Source: Nocardioides currus (GTDB taxonomy: Bacteria; Actinomycetota; Actinomycetes; Propionibacteriales; Nocardioidaceae). From it: a stretch of 64,000 nucleotides of DNA. Location: assembly GCF_003057875.1 (NCBI RefSeq), contig NZ_PYXZ01000001.1:1-64000 (forward strand). The letters are read 5' to 3'. The notes below the pieces were generated by a model. That model ran no database searches. It was not told the DNA's origin and saw only the letters and a list, made by a program, of their open reading frames with translations. Numbering within the stretch: the stretch's first letter is position 1; each line of letters starts with the position of its first letter. Positions 5,652-14,065 of the stretch are shown piece by piece. Made by a program: the position numbers and the translations under genes.

Positions 5652-7247
5652 ATGCCCTCCTGGCTCCAAGAGCTGCTCGCGCTCGTCGCCACGCTCCCCA
5701 CGACCGCGGCCGGTGTGCCCGCGCTCGCGGTCCCCGACGTCCCCGTCACCACCGGCTCGGCGGTGACGGCGGCGAGCCCGGTCTTCGCCGACGAGTTCGA
5801 CGCGCCGTACGCCGATCGCTGGGCCCACATCGGTTCCTCGAGCGCCGAGAAGGTCACCCAGGAGACCGTCGACGGGCGTACGGCGATCGGCCTGGCGCCG
5901 GAGGCGCACCTCGAGTTCAGCCAGGCGGTGCCGTTCGAGCCCGGGACGACCTACCGGGCGAGCGCCACCCTCAAGATGCCGACCGAGACCGGCGTCCACC
6001 CGTCCTTCTGGCTGCGCACCAACGACCTGCAGCGCGCCGGCGAGATCGACGTGGTCGAGAGCTGGGGCCAGCAGAAGGGCTGCGGCCGCGTGCAGGTCGC
6101 CTACTACTGGCGCTACTCCCCGCCGATCGGCGACGTCGAGTGCGCGGGTGACCGCTACCCACAGGACATGGACGCCTGGCACACCTACTCGGTGGAGTTC
6201 ACCTACCAAGGCCCGGGCCAGGACCCGGCGGCCGAGACGGCGACCCCGACGAGGTTCTTCGTCGACGGCGTCGAGACCTGGTCGACCACGCACGCGCCGG
6301 TCACCGCCGAGCACCTGCGCCTGCAGAACAAGCGCAACTGCCCCGACGAGGAGCAGCCGACCTGCGGACAGACGTCCACGACGCCGTCGATGTACGTCGA
6401 CAACGTCTCCGTCGAGGTCATCGGCCGCGCCCCGACGGGGCTGCCGGCCGACCTGACCGCGGTCCGCCGGACCGAGAACGGCGCCGAGGCGCACGTGCTG
6501 AGCGCGGCCTCGGGCTACACCACCTACGCCAACCAGACCCCGCTCCCCCTGACGGGCCGGGGCTGGCGCTTCACCGGCGGCGACTTCGACGGCGACCGCG
6601 CGGCCGACGTCTACGCGGTCCGGATGGCCGGCCGGAACACCGCCCAGGTGCAGGTGCTCGACGGTGGCGACTACCTGCACTCCTCGCTCACCCACGCCAC
6701 GATCGTCGAGCGTCGGGGTGGGCTCGGCCGGACCCGTTTCCTGGCCGGCGACGTCGACGGCGACGGTCGTGACGACCTCTACCTCGTGTCCAACCGAGAC
6801 GGACGGACCCACCTGACCGTGCTCGACGCGAGCACCGGTTTCCAGACCCGACTGGCCGACGTCGACCTGGCCGTCCCGTCGCTGCCCCGCGCCCGCTGGA
6901 AGCTCGCGACCGGTGACTACGACTTCGACGGGCGTGACGACCTCTACCTCGTCGACACCCAGGCGGGGGCGAACACGGCGGTGCACGTGCTCAACGCCCG
7001 CACCGAGTTCATGTCCTTCCTCGCGCAGACCGCCACGGCCGCGCCCGTCCTCGACGCGGACTGGACGGTCACGACCGCCGACGACAACGCCGACGGCCGC
7101 GCCGACCTCGTCCTCGTCGACCGCGACGCCGCGGGCGTCACGGAGACGCACACGCTGGACGCGGCGACCGGCTTCTCGACGTACGTCCGCGAGGCCCGCA
7201 CCGTGCTGGGCCCGACCACCGACGGCGCCTGGACCATCTCCGGCTGA
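5652..7247 (+). CDS. Secreted GH16-like glycoside hydrolase with FG-GAP repeats
   Basis: 531 residues. The N-terminus (LQELLALVATLPTTAAGVPALA) is a weak, probably non-classical signal sequence. Residues 45-275 form a laminarinase-type jelly roll with the clan motif ExDxxE at Glu131-Asp133-Glu136 (EIDVVE), giving nucleophile and acid/base. Residues 300-531 hold four FG-GAP/VCBS-like repeats with DxDxDGxxD calcium loops (DFDGDRAAD, DVDGDGRDD, DYDFDGRDD, DNADGRAD). It probably hydrolyses a beta-glucan or galactan outside the cell. AAGGA six bases before ATG supports the start. It converges on the metalloprotease gene with a shared terminator between them. Confidence 0.85.
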   Translation: MPSWLQELLALVATLPTTAAGVPALAVPDVPVTTGSAVTAASPVFADEFDAPYADRWAHIGSSSAEKVTQETVDGRTAIGLAPEAHLEFSQAVPFEPGTTYRASATLKMPTETGVHPSFWLRTNDLQRAGEIDVVESWGQQKGCGRVQVAYYWRYSPPIGDVECAGDRYPQDMDAWHTYSVEFTYQGPGQDPAAETATPTRFFVDGVETWSTTHAPVTAEHLRLQNKRNCPDEEQPTCGQTSTTPSMYVDNVSVEVIGRAPTGLPADLTAVRRTENGAEAHVLSAASGYTTYANQTPLPLTGRGWRFTGGDFDGDRAADVYAVRMAGRNTAQVQVLDGGDYLHSSLTHATIVERRGGLGRTRFLAGDVDGDGRDDLYLVSNRDGRTHLTVLDASTGFQTRLADVDLAVPSLPRARWKLATGDYDFDGRDDLYLVDTQAGANTAVHVLNARTEFMSFLAQTATAAPVLDADWTVTTADDNADGRADLVLVDRDAAGVTETHTLDAATGFSTYVREARTVLGPTTDGAWTISG

Positions 7248-7277
7248 CGTCCGCAGAGTTACGAGGCGGCCCCGGGA

Positions 7278-7317
7278 CAGCACGAGGGCCCGACCTGACG
7301 GTCGGGCCCTCGTGCTG
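7278..7317. terminator. Bidirectional terminator, 18-bp stem
   Basis: CAGCACGAGGGCCCGACC (7278-7295) pairs perfectly with 7300-7317 around a TGAC loop. It sits between the converging GH16-like and metalloprotease genes and would serve both. Confidence 0.85.
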
Positions 7318-7335
7318 TGCGTGGTGCAGCCGCGG

Positions 7336-8160
7336 TCAGCCGCCGTAGATCGCCCGCACGCCGTCACCGTCGGTGGCGGTGAAGGACAGGTCGGCGGACG
7401 AGCCGTTGCACTGGGGGTAGTGCATGATCGAGGCCGAGTCGTAGGGCGTCAGCGGACGCCAGTTGTTGTCCTCGAAGCAGGTGCCGGCCTCGGGGCGCGT
7501 GTGCTCGTGCCGGAACCCGAGGGCGTGGCCGAGCTCGTGGCCCAAGATGTTGCCCGGGGTCCACGAACCGGAGTTCTGGAGCGACGTCGAGTTGACGAGC
7601 ACGTTGCGCTGCGAGTCGCTGGTGCTCGGGAAGAACGCCCGGGCGATGTACTGGTTGGTGTTGGTGGGCTCGACCGAGAACAGCACCGAGTTGTTGCTGA
7701 CGGTGCAGTTGCTGTCGGCGCTCGGGACGTAGATGAAGTTGACGCCGGACGAGGCCGACTCCCAGATCCCTGCGCCCTGCGACATGGCCGAGACGACCGC
7801 GTTGTAGTCGGAGCCGAAGGCCGTGCTGACGCAGTAGGTCAGGTTGCGGGCCTGGCTGGCGCTCCACTTGTCGTCGACACCACCCACGGTGTTGACCACG
7901 AGACCGTTCTCCTGGCTGCTCTTGGGCTTGGCGACCATGCGGTCGTAGTAGTCGCGCAGTGCCTGGGTGTCGGCAATGACCTCGTCGCCGTTGACGACGT
8001 ACTGGCCGCCCACGTCCTGGAAGGTGGCCGCCTTGAACTCCGCGAAGGTGGGGACGCGGTCCTGGGCCACCTGCGCGTGGGCCGATGGGCCCGCCGTCAG
8101 CACCATGGCTGAGGCTGCGATCGTGGCTGCGGCGATACGACTGAGCTTGCTCTTCATCAT
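7336..8160 (-). CDS. Secreted zinc metalloprotease (astacin/metzincin-like)
   Basis: 274 residues from ATG 8160, which follows GGAGG with nine-base spacing. ATG 8157 is the alternative. Residues 1-29 are a classical signal peptide ending SAHA. The zinc site is HELGHALGFRH near residues 208-218, the metzincin HExxHxxGxxH pattern, followed by EHTRP as in astacins and a Met-turn SIMHY about 25 residues later. Four cysteines suggest two disulfides. It would be exported and cleave extracellular protein. The region before residue 110 is probably a propeptide. A perfect 10-bp palindrome GGTCTAGACC lies upstream at 8204-8213 in the promoter region. Confidence 0.88.
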   Translation of the reverse strand: MMKSKLSRIAAATIAASAMVLTAGPSAHAQVAQDRVPTFAEFKAATFQDVGGQYVVNGDEVIADTQALRDYYDRMVAKPKSSQENGLVVNTVGGVDDKWSASQARNLTYCVSTAFGSDYNAVVSAMSQGAGIWESASSGVNFIYVPSADSNCTVSNNSVLFSVEPTNTNQYIARAFFPSTSDSQRNVLVNSTSLQNSGSWTPGNILGHELGHALGFRHEHTRPEAGTCFEDNNWRPLTPYDSASIMHYPQCNGSSADLSFTATDGDGVRAIYGG

Positions 8161-8203
8161 CTCTGGTTTCCTCCGGTTGGGTACGGATGTCCCTCCATCA
8201 AAC

Positions 8204-8213
8204 GGTCTAGACC
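8204..8213. promoter_or_regulatory. 10-bp palindrome in the metalloprotease promoter region
   Basis: GGTCTAGACC lies 44-53 bases before the metalloprotease start, where an operator could sit. It may be chance. Confidence 0.25.
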
Positions 8214-8294
8214 ACTTGCAGGGAAGTGCATTCGGCGCGCAGTTCGCTGCGATGCACGAACTTGCAACGCCCGGCTCCATGGAAAACTCCAGCC

Positions 8295-8861
8295 ATGAGC
8301 CAGGCACCTGCCGACCAGACCGATCACGAGCGCGGCGAAGCACGACCCGCGACGGCGGTGGCGCTGCGCGAACCCGCCCACCAGGTCTCGCCGCGTGCCG
8401 TCACCTACTGGCGCGTGAGCGCCCTGGTCGCCGCCGTCGTGGAGTGGGCGATCGTCATCCCGGTCTACGTCTTCGTGCTGCCCGTGGTCTTCGAGGACCC
8501 CGCGCGGCCGTGGTGGACCACCGCGATCCTCGTCGTGTCGCTCGTCGCTCCGCTGGTGCACCTGCTGCTGATGCCGCAGCTGCGCTTCCGGGTGCACCGC
8601 TGGGAGGTCACGCCCACCGCGATCCACACCCGCGCCGGCTGGATCGACATCGAGAGCCGGGTCGCCCCGCTGAGCCGGGTGCAGACGGTCGACTCGACCC
8701 AGGGTGCCCTGATGCGCGTGTTCGGGCTCGCCTCGCTGACCGTCACCACCGCGTCCGCGGCCGGCCCGATCACCATCGACTGCCTCGATCGCGACGTCGC
8801 CCAGCGGCTCGTGGCCGAGCTCACCGAGGTCACCGGCGCGAGCGAGGGTGACGCGACGTGA
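8295..8861 (+). CDS. Bacterial PH-domain (bPH2, YdbS-type) membrane protein
   Basis: 188 residues. Two membrane helices (about 45-70 and 75-98) are followed by a cytosolic bPH2 domain: WEVTPTAIHTRAGWIDIESRVAPLSRVQTVDSTQG-type core with the family's VxLxRVQxVD signature. Its stop overlaps the start of the next gene by four bases (GTGA), and that gene encodes a larger bPH2 protein, the same pairing as B. subtilis YdbS/YdbT. In Bacillus these confer resistance to some antimicrobial peptides; here the role is inferred to be membrane-associated and unknown. ATG 8295 is chosen because upstream codons lack hydrophobic or conserved content. Confidence 0.85.
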   Translation: MSQAPADQTDHERGEARPATAVALREPAHQVSPRAVTYWRVSALVAAVVEWAIVIPVYVFVLPVVFEDPARPWWTTAILVVSLVAPLVHLLLMPQLRFRVHRWEVTPTAIHTRAGWIDIESRVAPLSRVQTVDSTQGALMRVFGLASLTVTTASAAGPITIDCLDRDVAQRLVAELTEVTGASEGDAT

Positions 8862-10450
8862 GCGAGCCCTCCGCGCCCGAGGCGGACCTGGCGCCCGGAG
8901 CGACCGAGGCGACACCCGAGGCGGGTCCCGAGGTCGAGTGGCATCGCCTCTCGCCGCGCAACCTGCTGATCAACCCGGTCAAGGTCGTCGGCCAGTTCGC
9001 CGTCCCCGCGGTCATCGCGCTCGTCGGCGTCAGCCAGGGCGACCGCGGGCTGCCGTGGTGGGCGGCACCGTTCGTCGTCGTCGGAGCCCTGGCGCTGGGA
9101 GCGGTGCCGTGGCTCACGACCTTCTACCGCACGACGCCGACCCAGTTCCAGGTCCGCAGCGGGCTGCTCAACAAGACCATGAAGACGGCCCCGCTCGACC
9201 GGGTGCGCAGCGTCGACCTCGAGGCGTCGCTGCTGCACCGGGTCGTCGGGTTGTCCAAGGTCCAGGTCGGCACCGGCGTCGACGACGACCGCATCACCCT
9301 CGACTCGGTCAGCACGGAGCAGGCCGCCACCCTGCGACAGTTCCTGCTGGCCCGCCGGGCGCCGACGACGGTGCCCTCCGACCAGCCCACCGGCCAGCCC
9401 ATCGGCCAGCCCACCGGCCAGCCCGCCGGGGACGGTCCGGTCGGGACCGGCGAGCTCAGCGGCGTACCCCCCGAGCCCGGCCGCGTGCTGGCCGAGATCG
9501 ACTGGGCGTGGCTGCGCTTCGCGCCGTTCAGCCTGGCGCGCCTGGTCGTGCTCGCCGCCGCCGTCGGCGCGCTGTCGCAGTTCGGGGACCAGCTGCCGAT
9601 CGCGGACACGGCGCAGTCGGCGTGGGGGTGGGTGCACCAGTTCGCGCTCTACCTCGTCGTCCTCGGACTGCTCGTCGGCGGGCTGGTGAGCTGGGTGATG
9701 GTCGCCGTGACGGGCTACGTCGTGCAGTGGTGGAACATGCGGCTGACCCGCGAGGCGGGCTCGCTGCACCTGACCGCCGGCCTCTTCACCACCCGGTCGA
9801 TCACCGTCGAGGAGCAGCGCGTGCGTGGCGTCGAGATGAAGGAGCCGGTGCTGCTGCGGCTCGTCGGCGGCGCCGAGCTGTCGACGCTGGCGACCGGTGT
9901 CGGTTCAGGGGGCGTCACCGCGATCCTGCCGCCGTGCCCGGTCGGGGTGGCCCGGGACGTCGGCGCCGACGTGCTCGAGACCGCGACCCCGATGGGTGTG
10001 CCGCTGGTGGCGCACGGCCCGGCCGCGCGGCGACGCACGTGGATCCGACACCTGTGGGGTGTCCTGGTCGTCACCGCGATCCCGCTGGTCGCCTCGATCT
10101 GGGTCGACCTGCCCTGGTGGCTGCCCGTGCTGGTCGGTGTCGTCTCGCTCGCGCTGGCGGGGCTCGGTGCCGAGGCGGCGTACAGGCACCTCGGCCACGC
10201 CGCCACCCCCGACCACGTCGTCGTCGGCAGCGGTGAGCTGACGCGGGTGCGCACCGTGCTCGAGCACGACGGCATCATCGGCTGGGTCGTGCACCAGACG
10301 TTCTTCCAGCGTCGGCTGTCGCTCGCGACCCTCACCGCGACGACCGCGGCCGGCGCCGAGCGGGTGGTGGCCCGGGACATCCCGCTGCCCGCGGCGATCC
10401 GGCTGGCCGATGCGTCGACACCCGGGGTGCTGACCGCGTTCCTGGCGTGA
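8858..10450 (+). CDS. Tandem bPH2-domain (YdbT-type) membrane protein
   Basis: 530 residues, translationally coupled to the preceding gene. After a polar acidic leader (1-27) it has alternating helix pairs and PH domains: helices about 45-90, a bPH2 domain (FQVRSGLLNKTMKTAPLDRVRSVD), helices about 225-285, a second domain (AGSLHLTAGLFTTRSITVEEQRVRGV), helices about 400-440 and a third domain near the C-terminus. Between the first domain and the next helices lies a repeated PTGQ/PIGQ linker from four 12-bp direct repeats. Together with its partner it would form a membrane complex, function unknown. Confidence 0.85.
   Translation: MSEPSAPEADLAPGATEATPEAGPEVEWHRLSPRNLLINPVKVVGQFAVPAVIALVGVSQGDRGLPWWAAPFVVVGALALGAVPWLTTFYRTTPTQFQVRSGLLNKTMKTAPLDRVRSVDLEASLLHRVVGLSKVQVGTGVDDDRITLDSVSTEQAATLRQFLLARRAPTTVPSDQPTGQPIGQPTGQPAGDGPVGTGELSGVPPEPGRVLAEIDWAWLRFAPFSLARLVVLAAAVGALSQFGDQLPIADTAQSAWGWVHQFALYLVVLGLLVGGLVSWVMVAVTGYVVQWWNMRLTREAGSLHLTAGLFTTRSITVEEQRVRGVEMKEPVLLRLVGGAELSTLATGVGSGGVTAILPPCPVGVARDVGADVLETATPMGVPLVAHGPAARRRTWIRHLWGVLVVTAIPLVASIWVDLPWWLPVLVGVVSLALAGLGAEAAYRHLGHAATPDHVVVGSGELTRVRTVLEHDGIIGWVVHQTFFQRRLSLATLTATTAAGAERVVARDIPLPAAIRLADASTPGVLTAFLA
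9383..9430 (+). repeat. Four 12-bp tandem repeats inside the YdbT-type gene
   Basis: Four consecutive copies of CAGCCCACCGGC with one or two changes encode QPTG/QPIG/QPTG/QPAG. In-frame 12-bp repeats like this can change copy number by slippage and so vary the linker length. Confidence 0.8.
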
Positions 10451-10561
10451 GCGAGCGCCCGCTTCCCGCTCGGGACAGGTGGCGGGCGCCCGCTCGGCCT
10501 CGAACCTGCCCCACATCTGCATGGGTGTAAAGACCCGATCGGGTGGTTGCCGGGCGTCTTC

Positions 10562-10567
10562 TAGGGT
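10562..10567 (+). promoter_or_regulatory. -10 element of exonuclease III gene, leaderless
   Basis: TAGGGT ends six bases before the GTG start codon and there is no Shine-Dalgarno. Confidence 0.5.
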
Positions 10568-10573
10568 GGGCCG

Positions 10574-11353
10574 GTGCGCATCGCGACCTGGAACGTCAAC
10601 TCCCTCCGCTCCCGCATCGACCGCGTCGAGGCCTTCCTCGACCGGCACGAGATCGACGTGCTCGCGCTGCAGGAGACGAAGGCCCGCGAGGACCAGCTGC
10701 CGCTGATGGGGCTGCAGGCGCGCGGCTACGACATCGCCGTCGCCGGCGTGAACCAGTGGAACGGCGTCGCGCTGCTCTCGCGTGTCGGGCTCGAGGACGT
10801 CACCGTCGGCTTCGCCGACATGCCGGGGTACGGCGATCCGCTGGCCGCCGAGGCCCGCGCCATCGGCGCCACGGCGGGCGGCGTGCGCATCTGGTCGCTC
10901 TACGTGCCCAACGGTCGCAAGCCCGACGACCCGCACTACGTCTACAAGCTCGACTGGCTGGCGCGGCTGCGTGCGGCGGCCGGCGAGTGGCTGGACGGCG
11001 AGACCGTGCTGGTCGGCGACTGGAACATCTGCCCGACCGACGCCGACGTCTTCGACCCGGCCCAGTTCGCGAAGTCGACCCACGTGACGCCCCCCGAGCG
11101 TGCCGCCTTCCAGGCGTTCCTCGACGACGGCTACGTCGAGGTCACCCGCGAGCACGCTCCGGGCTACACCTACTGGGACTACTACCGTCAGCGCTTCGAG
11201 CGCGATCGCGGGCTCAAGATCGACTTCGCGCTGGCCTCCCCCGCCCTCGCCTCCCGCGTCACCGGGGCCTTCATCGACCGCGACGAGCGCGACCCCGCCC
11301 AGGGCACCGGGAGCCCGTCCGACCACGCGCCGGTGGTCGTCGACCTCGACTGA
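10574..11353 (+). CDS. xthA: Exodeoxyribonuclease III
   Basis: 259 residues, the full length of the family. It is a Mg-dependent AP endonuclease and 3'-5' exonuclease that acts in base excision repair. The EEP-fold residues are present: Asn in ATWNVNSLR, metal-binding Glu in LALQETK, catalytic Asp and Asn in VGDWNICPTD, and the terminal SPSDHAPV with the Asp-His pair. Tyr in YVPNGRKP supplies the active-site tyrosine loop. GTG 10574 is preceded by TAGGGT at leaderless spacing. It stands as a single gene between the PH pair and the beta-propeller protein. Confidence 0.96.
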   Translation: MRIATWNVNSLRSRIDRVEAFLDRHEIDVLALQETKAREDQLPLMGLQARGYDIAVAGVNQWNGVALLSRVGLEDVTVGFADMPGYGDPLAAEARAIGATAGGVRIWSLYVPNGRKPDDPHYVYKLDWLARLRAAAGEWLDGETVLVGDWNICPTDADVFDPAQFAKSTHVTPPERAAFQAFLDDGYVEVTREHAPGYTYWDYYRQRFERDRGLKIDFALASPALASRVTGAFIDRDERDPAQGTGSPSDHAPVVVDLD

Positions 11354-11460
11354 CCCGGCGTACTCCATTCGCGGCATCTTCGCGGCGCGGTCGTGCGACC
11401 CCGCGCCCGTTCGGGCCTACGGTGCCCTCGGCCGTCCGGCTCTCCCGAAGGAGGTGGGCG

Positions 11461-12792
11461 ATGCGACTCCGTGCCGCCATCGTCGCTGTCTGCTGCGTGC
11501 TGTCCTCGACGGCCGCACCGACCGTCGCCCGAGCCGCGCCCGCCGACCCGCTCCCCGCGCCCCGGGTCGCACTGCCCGGTCCCGGCGCGCTCGCCGTGGA
11601 CGACGGGTTCCTCACGGCATCTGGCCAGCGCCTCACCGGGCCGTGGACACCGGGCCTGGACACGGTGGCCTTCTCCCCCGACGGCTCCAGCATCGCCTGG
11701 ACCGACTGGGGAGTCCTCAACGTGACGGACGCGGCGGGCAACACCCGCACGCTGACCGACGTCGGTCGCAGGATCAACAGCCTCCGCTGGGCGCACAGCG
11801 GCGCCCGTCTGGCCGTCCAGTTCAGCAACAACGGCGACGAGTCGGACGGCACGATCGCGACCGTCCCGCTCGACGGCAGCGCTCCACCCACCGTGGTGAT
11901 CAAGGGAGAGAAGGGCGAGGTCACGAACCTCGAGTGGGCCGCCGACGACTCCGCCCTCCTCTACGTTCGCAGGAGCAGCGTCCTGTACGGCGCCGGCGTG
12001 GACGTCTTCCGCTACGACCTGGCAACCGGCACCCACACCCAGCTCACGAACAACTGCACGTGGGCCACCCCCGGCCCGCCGAGCAAGATCGCGCCGACGT
12101 GCGCAGCGCCGTCCTGGACCATCGGGGAGATCTCGCTCTCGCCCGACGGGACGCGGCTGACCATCGTGGGCGCCGGACAGCCCGAGCTCCCCGGGACCCG
12201 CCCGACCACCCTCTCGGTGCTCGACCTCGCCTCGGGGGTGTCCACGGTGGTGCTGCGCAACACCGACCCGGCCATCGCCGCGCTGGGGCCCTTTCCCGTG
12301 ATCACGGGCGGAGTCTGGTCACCCGACGGATCCACCATCGCGGCATCCCTCTTCGACCAGGACCGCAACGCGTACGACACGGTGCTCGTCCCCTCGGCCG
12401 GCGGGCCGGCGACCTACCTCGCGCCCAGCGGGGCGAAGTCGTGGCAGGCCTGCCCGACGGGGTCGTGCCCCGTGTTCGGGACCCCGCCCCTGACGCTGAA
12501 GCTCACCTTCAAGCCCACCCTCGGCAAGTACGTCGTCGCCACGGGCCTCCTCCGTCCCGTCGTCTGGGAGGTCACGCCGACGGAGGTCTCCGCCTCGATC
12601 TATTCGAGGACGAAGGCCAAGGGTCCGTGGCGCAAGGGCAAGGCCAGCACCGGGGCCGTCGCCGCGAAGGACGGCAGCTTCCGGATCCTCCTCACACGAC
12701 CCCGCAACGCCGTCACGTGCAAGGTCGTGGTCGTCGCACCGGCCTCCTGGGGCACGCTGCAGGCCAGGAAGGTCAAGAAGCTCAGCTGCTGA
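11461..12792 (+). CDS. Secreted TolB-like beta-propeller protein
   Basis: 443 residues from ATG 11461, seven bases after AAGGAGGT. Residues 1-28 are a signal peptide (RAAIVAVCCVLSSTAAPTVARA). The body has WD40/PD40-like blades recognisable by repeated FSPDGSSIAW, LSPDGTRLTI and WSPDGSTIAA motifs, over about residues 40-340. The last 100 residues (LKLTFKPTLGKYVVATG...) form a different, lysine-rich beta domain, perhaps Ig-like, for wall attachment. No catalytic motif is visible. It likely binds a protein or carbohydrate outside the cell. Confidence 0.75.
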   Translation: MRLRAAIVAVCCVLSSTAAPTVARAAPADPLPAPRVALPGPGALAVDDGFLTASGQRLTGPWTPGLDTVAFSPDGSSIAWTDWGVLNVTDAAGNTRTLTDVGRRINSLRWAHSGARLAVQFSNNGDESDGTIATVPLDGSAPPTVVIKGEKGEVTNLEWAADDSALLYVRRSSVLYGAGVDVFRYDLATGTHTQLTNNCTWATPGPPSKIAPTCAAPSWTIGEISLSPDGTRLTIVGAGQPELPGTRPTTLSVLDLASGVSTVVLRNTDPAIAALGPFPVITGGVWSPDGSTIAASLFDQDRNAYDTVLVPSAGGPATYLAPSGAKSWQACPTGSCPVFGTPPLTLKLTFKPTLGKYVVATGLLRPVVWEVTPTEVSASIYSRTKAKGPWRKGKASTGAVAAKDGSFRILLTRPRNAVTCKVVVVAPASWGTLQARKVKKLSC

Positions 12793-12815
12793 GCCGGCGC
12801 CCGGCCGGCCTCAGC
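12788..12815. terminator. Bidirectional terminator overlapping two stop codons
   Basis: GCTGAG-CCGGC pairs with GCCGG-C-CTCAGC, an 11-bp stem with one bulge, between the converging beta-propeller and ROK genes. Confidence 0.55.
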
Positions 12816-13971
12816 CGGTGACCGCGAGGCTGGCCCGCTCGATCTCGGCGGGCGAGAGCACGTGCGCGATGGCCAGCGCCGCGGCGCCGAGCACACCGGC
12901 CTGCTCGCCTGCGGCCGACGGGACGATGCGCAGGTGCTCGGTGGCGAGCGGCAGCGAGCGCTGGTAGACGGTCTCGCGGATGCCGGCGATCAGGTGCTCG
13001 CCGGCACCCGACATGGCCCCGCCGATCACCACGACAGAGGGGTTGATGAAGTTGACGACCATCGCCACGACCTCGCCCATGTCGCGACCGGCCTGACGCA
13101 CCACCTGCACCGCGTCGAGGTTGCCGCCGCGCACCAGCGCGACGATGTCGGCGCTGCCGGTCACCTCCGCGCCCGAGGCGCGGAGCGTGGCCGCGAGGGC
13201 GGGTGCGGCGGCGACGGCCTCGAGGCAGCCCTCGTTGCCGCACCGGCAGGTGACGCCCTCGGCGCCGGGGAGTCGGACGTGGCCCACGTCGCCGGCCGTG
13301 CCCATCGCGCCTCGCTGCAACGCGCCGCCCGAGATGATGCCTGCGCCGATGCCGGTGGAGACCTTGATGAAGACGAGGTCCTGCACGTCGGGGAAGTGGG
13401 CGTGCTGCTCCCCCAGCGCCATGATGTTGACGTCGTTGTCGATCAGCACCGGCACGTCGACGTGGCGCCGCACGTGCGCCGGGACGTCGTACCTGTCCCA
13501 GCCCGGCATGATCGGCGGGTTGATGGCGCGGCCGCTCGAGTGCTCGACCGGCCCCGGCAGTCCGATGCCGATGGCGGCGAGATCGGCGAGCTTGCGCTGC
13601 TGGCCGCGCAGCAACGAGCGGACGGTCGTGGTGACCCAGCCCAGCACGACGTCGGGGCCGTCGGCGATGTCGAGGTCGGCGCGCGCCTCGGCCAGGATCG
13701 TGCCGGCGAGGTCGGCGAGCACCGCCCGGGCGTGGGTGGCCCCGAGGTCGACACCGACGACGACCCGCGCGCTCGGGTTGAGGGCCAGGAGCGACGGCGG
13801 TCGTCCGCCGGTGGAGACCGCATCGCCGTACGGCGCCACGAGCCCGAGCCTCAGCAGCACGTCGATCCGCGCGGCGATCGTGGAGCGCGCGAGGCCGCTC
13901 GACTCGGCCAGCTGGGCGCGGGTCTGGGGCCCGCCGTCCCGCAGCAGCTCGAACACGTCGCTGGTCTTCAC
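12811..13971 (-). CDS. ROK-family transcriptional regulator
   Basis: 386 residues. An N-terminal winged helix (about 1-60, TRAQLAESSGLARSTIAARIDVLLRLGLV) is fused to a ROK sugar-kinase-like domain with the DLGATHARAVL phosphate loop, a VLIDNDVNIMALGE segment and the zinc motif CxCGxxGCxE (CRCGNEGCLE, about 246). The signature matches NagC/XylR-type repressors that bind a sugar or sugar phosphate. It diverges from the ABC sugar operon at 14066 with 94 bases between, so it very likely controls that operon. Two TCTTTTG direct repeats 22 bp apart lie in the intergenic region. Confidence 0.92.
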   Translation of the reverse strand: MKTSDVFELLRDGGPQTRAQLAESSGLARSTIAARIDVLLRLGLVAPYGDAVSTGGRPPSLLALNPSARVVVGVDLGATHARAVLADLAGTILAEARADLDIADGPDVVLGWVTTTVRSLLRGQQRKLADLAAIGIGLPGPVEHSSGRAINPPIMPGWDRYDVPAHVRRHVDVPVLIDNDVNIMALGEQHAHFPDVQDLVFIKVSTGIGAGIISGGALQRGAMGTAGDVGHVRLPGAEGVTCRCGNEGCLEAVAAAPALAATLRASGAEVTGSADIVALVRGGNLDAVQVVRQAGRDMGEVVAMVVNFINPSVVVIGGAMSGAGEHLIAGIRETVYQRSLPLATEHLRIVPSAAGEQAGVLGAAALAIAHVLSPAEIERASLAVTG

Positions 13972-13992
13972 GGCGTGGATTCAACCACCGAT

Positions 13993-14062
13993 TCTTTTGT
14001 GCGTCCATCAAACATCTTTTGCCGGACTCTCGACATAAGCCGGTGACGCGTGTCACAGTGAC
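13993..14062. promoter_or_regulatory. Control region between ROK regulator and sugar operon
   Basis: An AT-rich stretch, unlike its surroundings, carries TCTTTTG twice (13993-13999 and 14015-14021), 22 bp or two helical turns apart. Near the operon start is the 11-base palindrome GTCAC-A-GTGAC (14052-14062), which ends three bases before the GTG. These are candidate operator elements for the ROK repressor. Confidence 0.45.
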
Positions 14063-14065
14063 GCC

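Noticed and set aside
4585..5766. 393-codon forward frame over ychF
   Set aside because: It is the complement of the well-conserved ychF gene; its sequence is low-complexity Arg/Gly/Leu/Val, typical of high-GC shadow frames.
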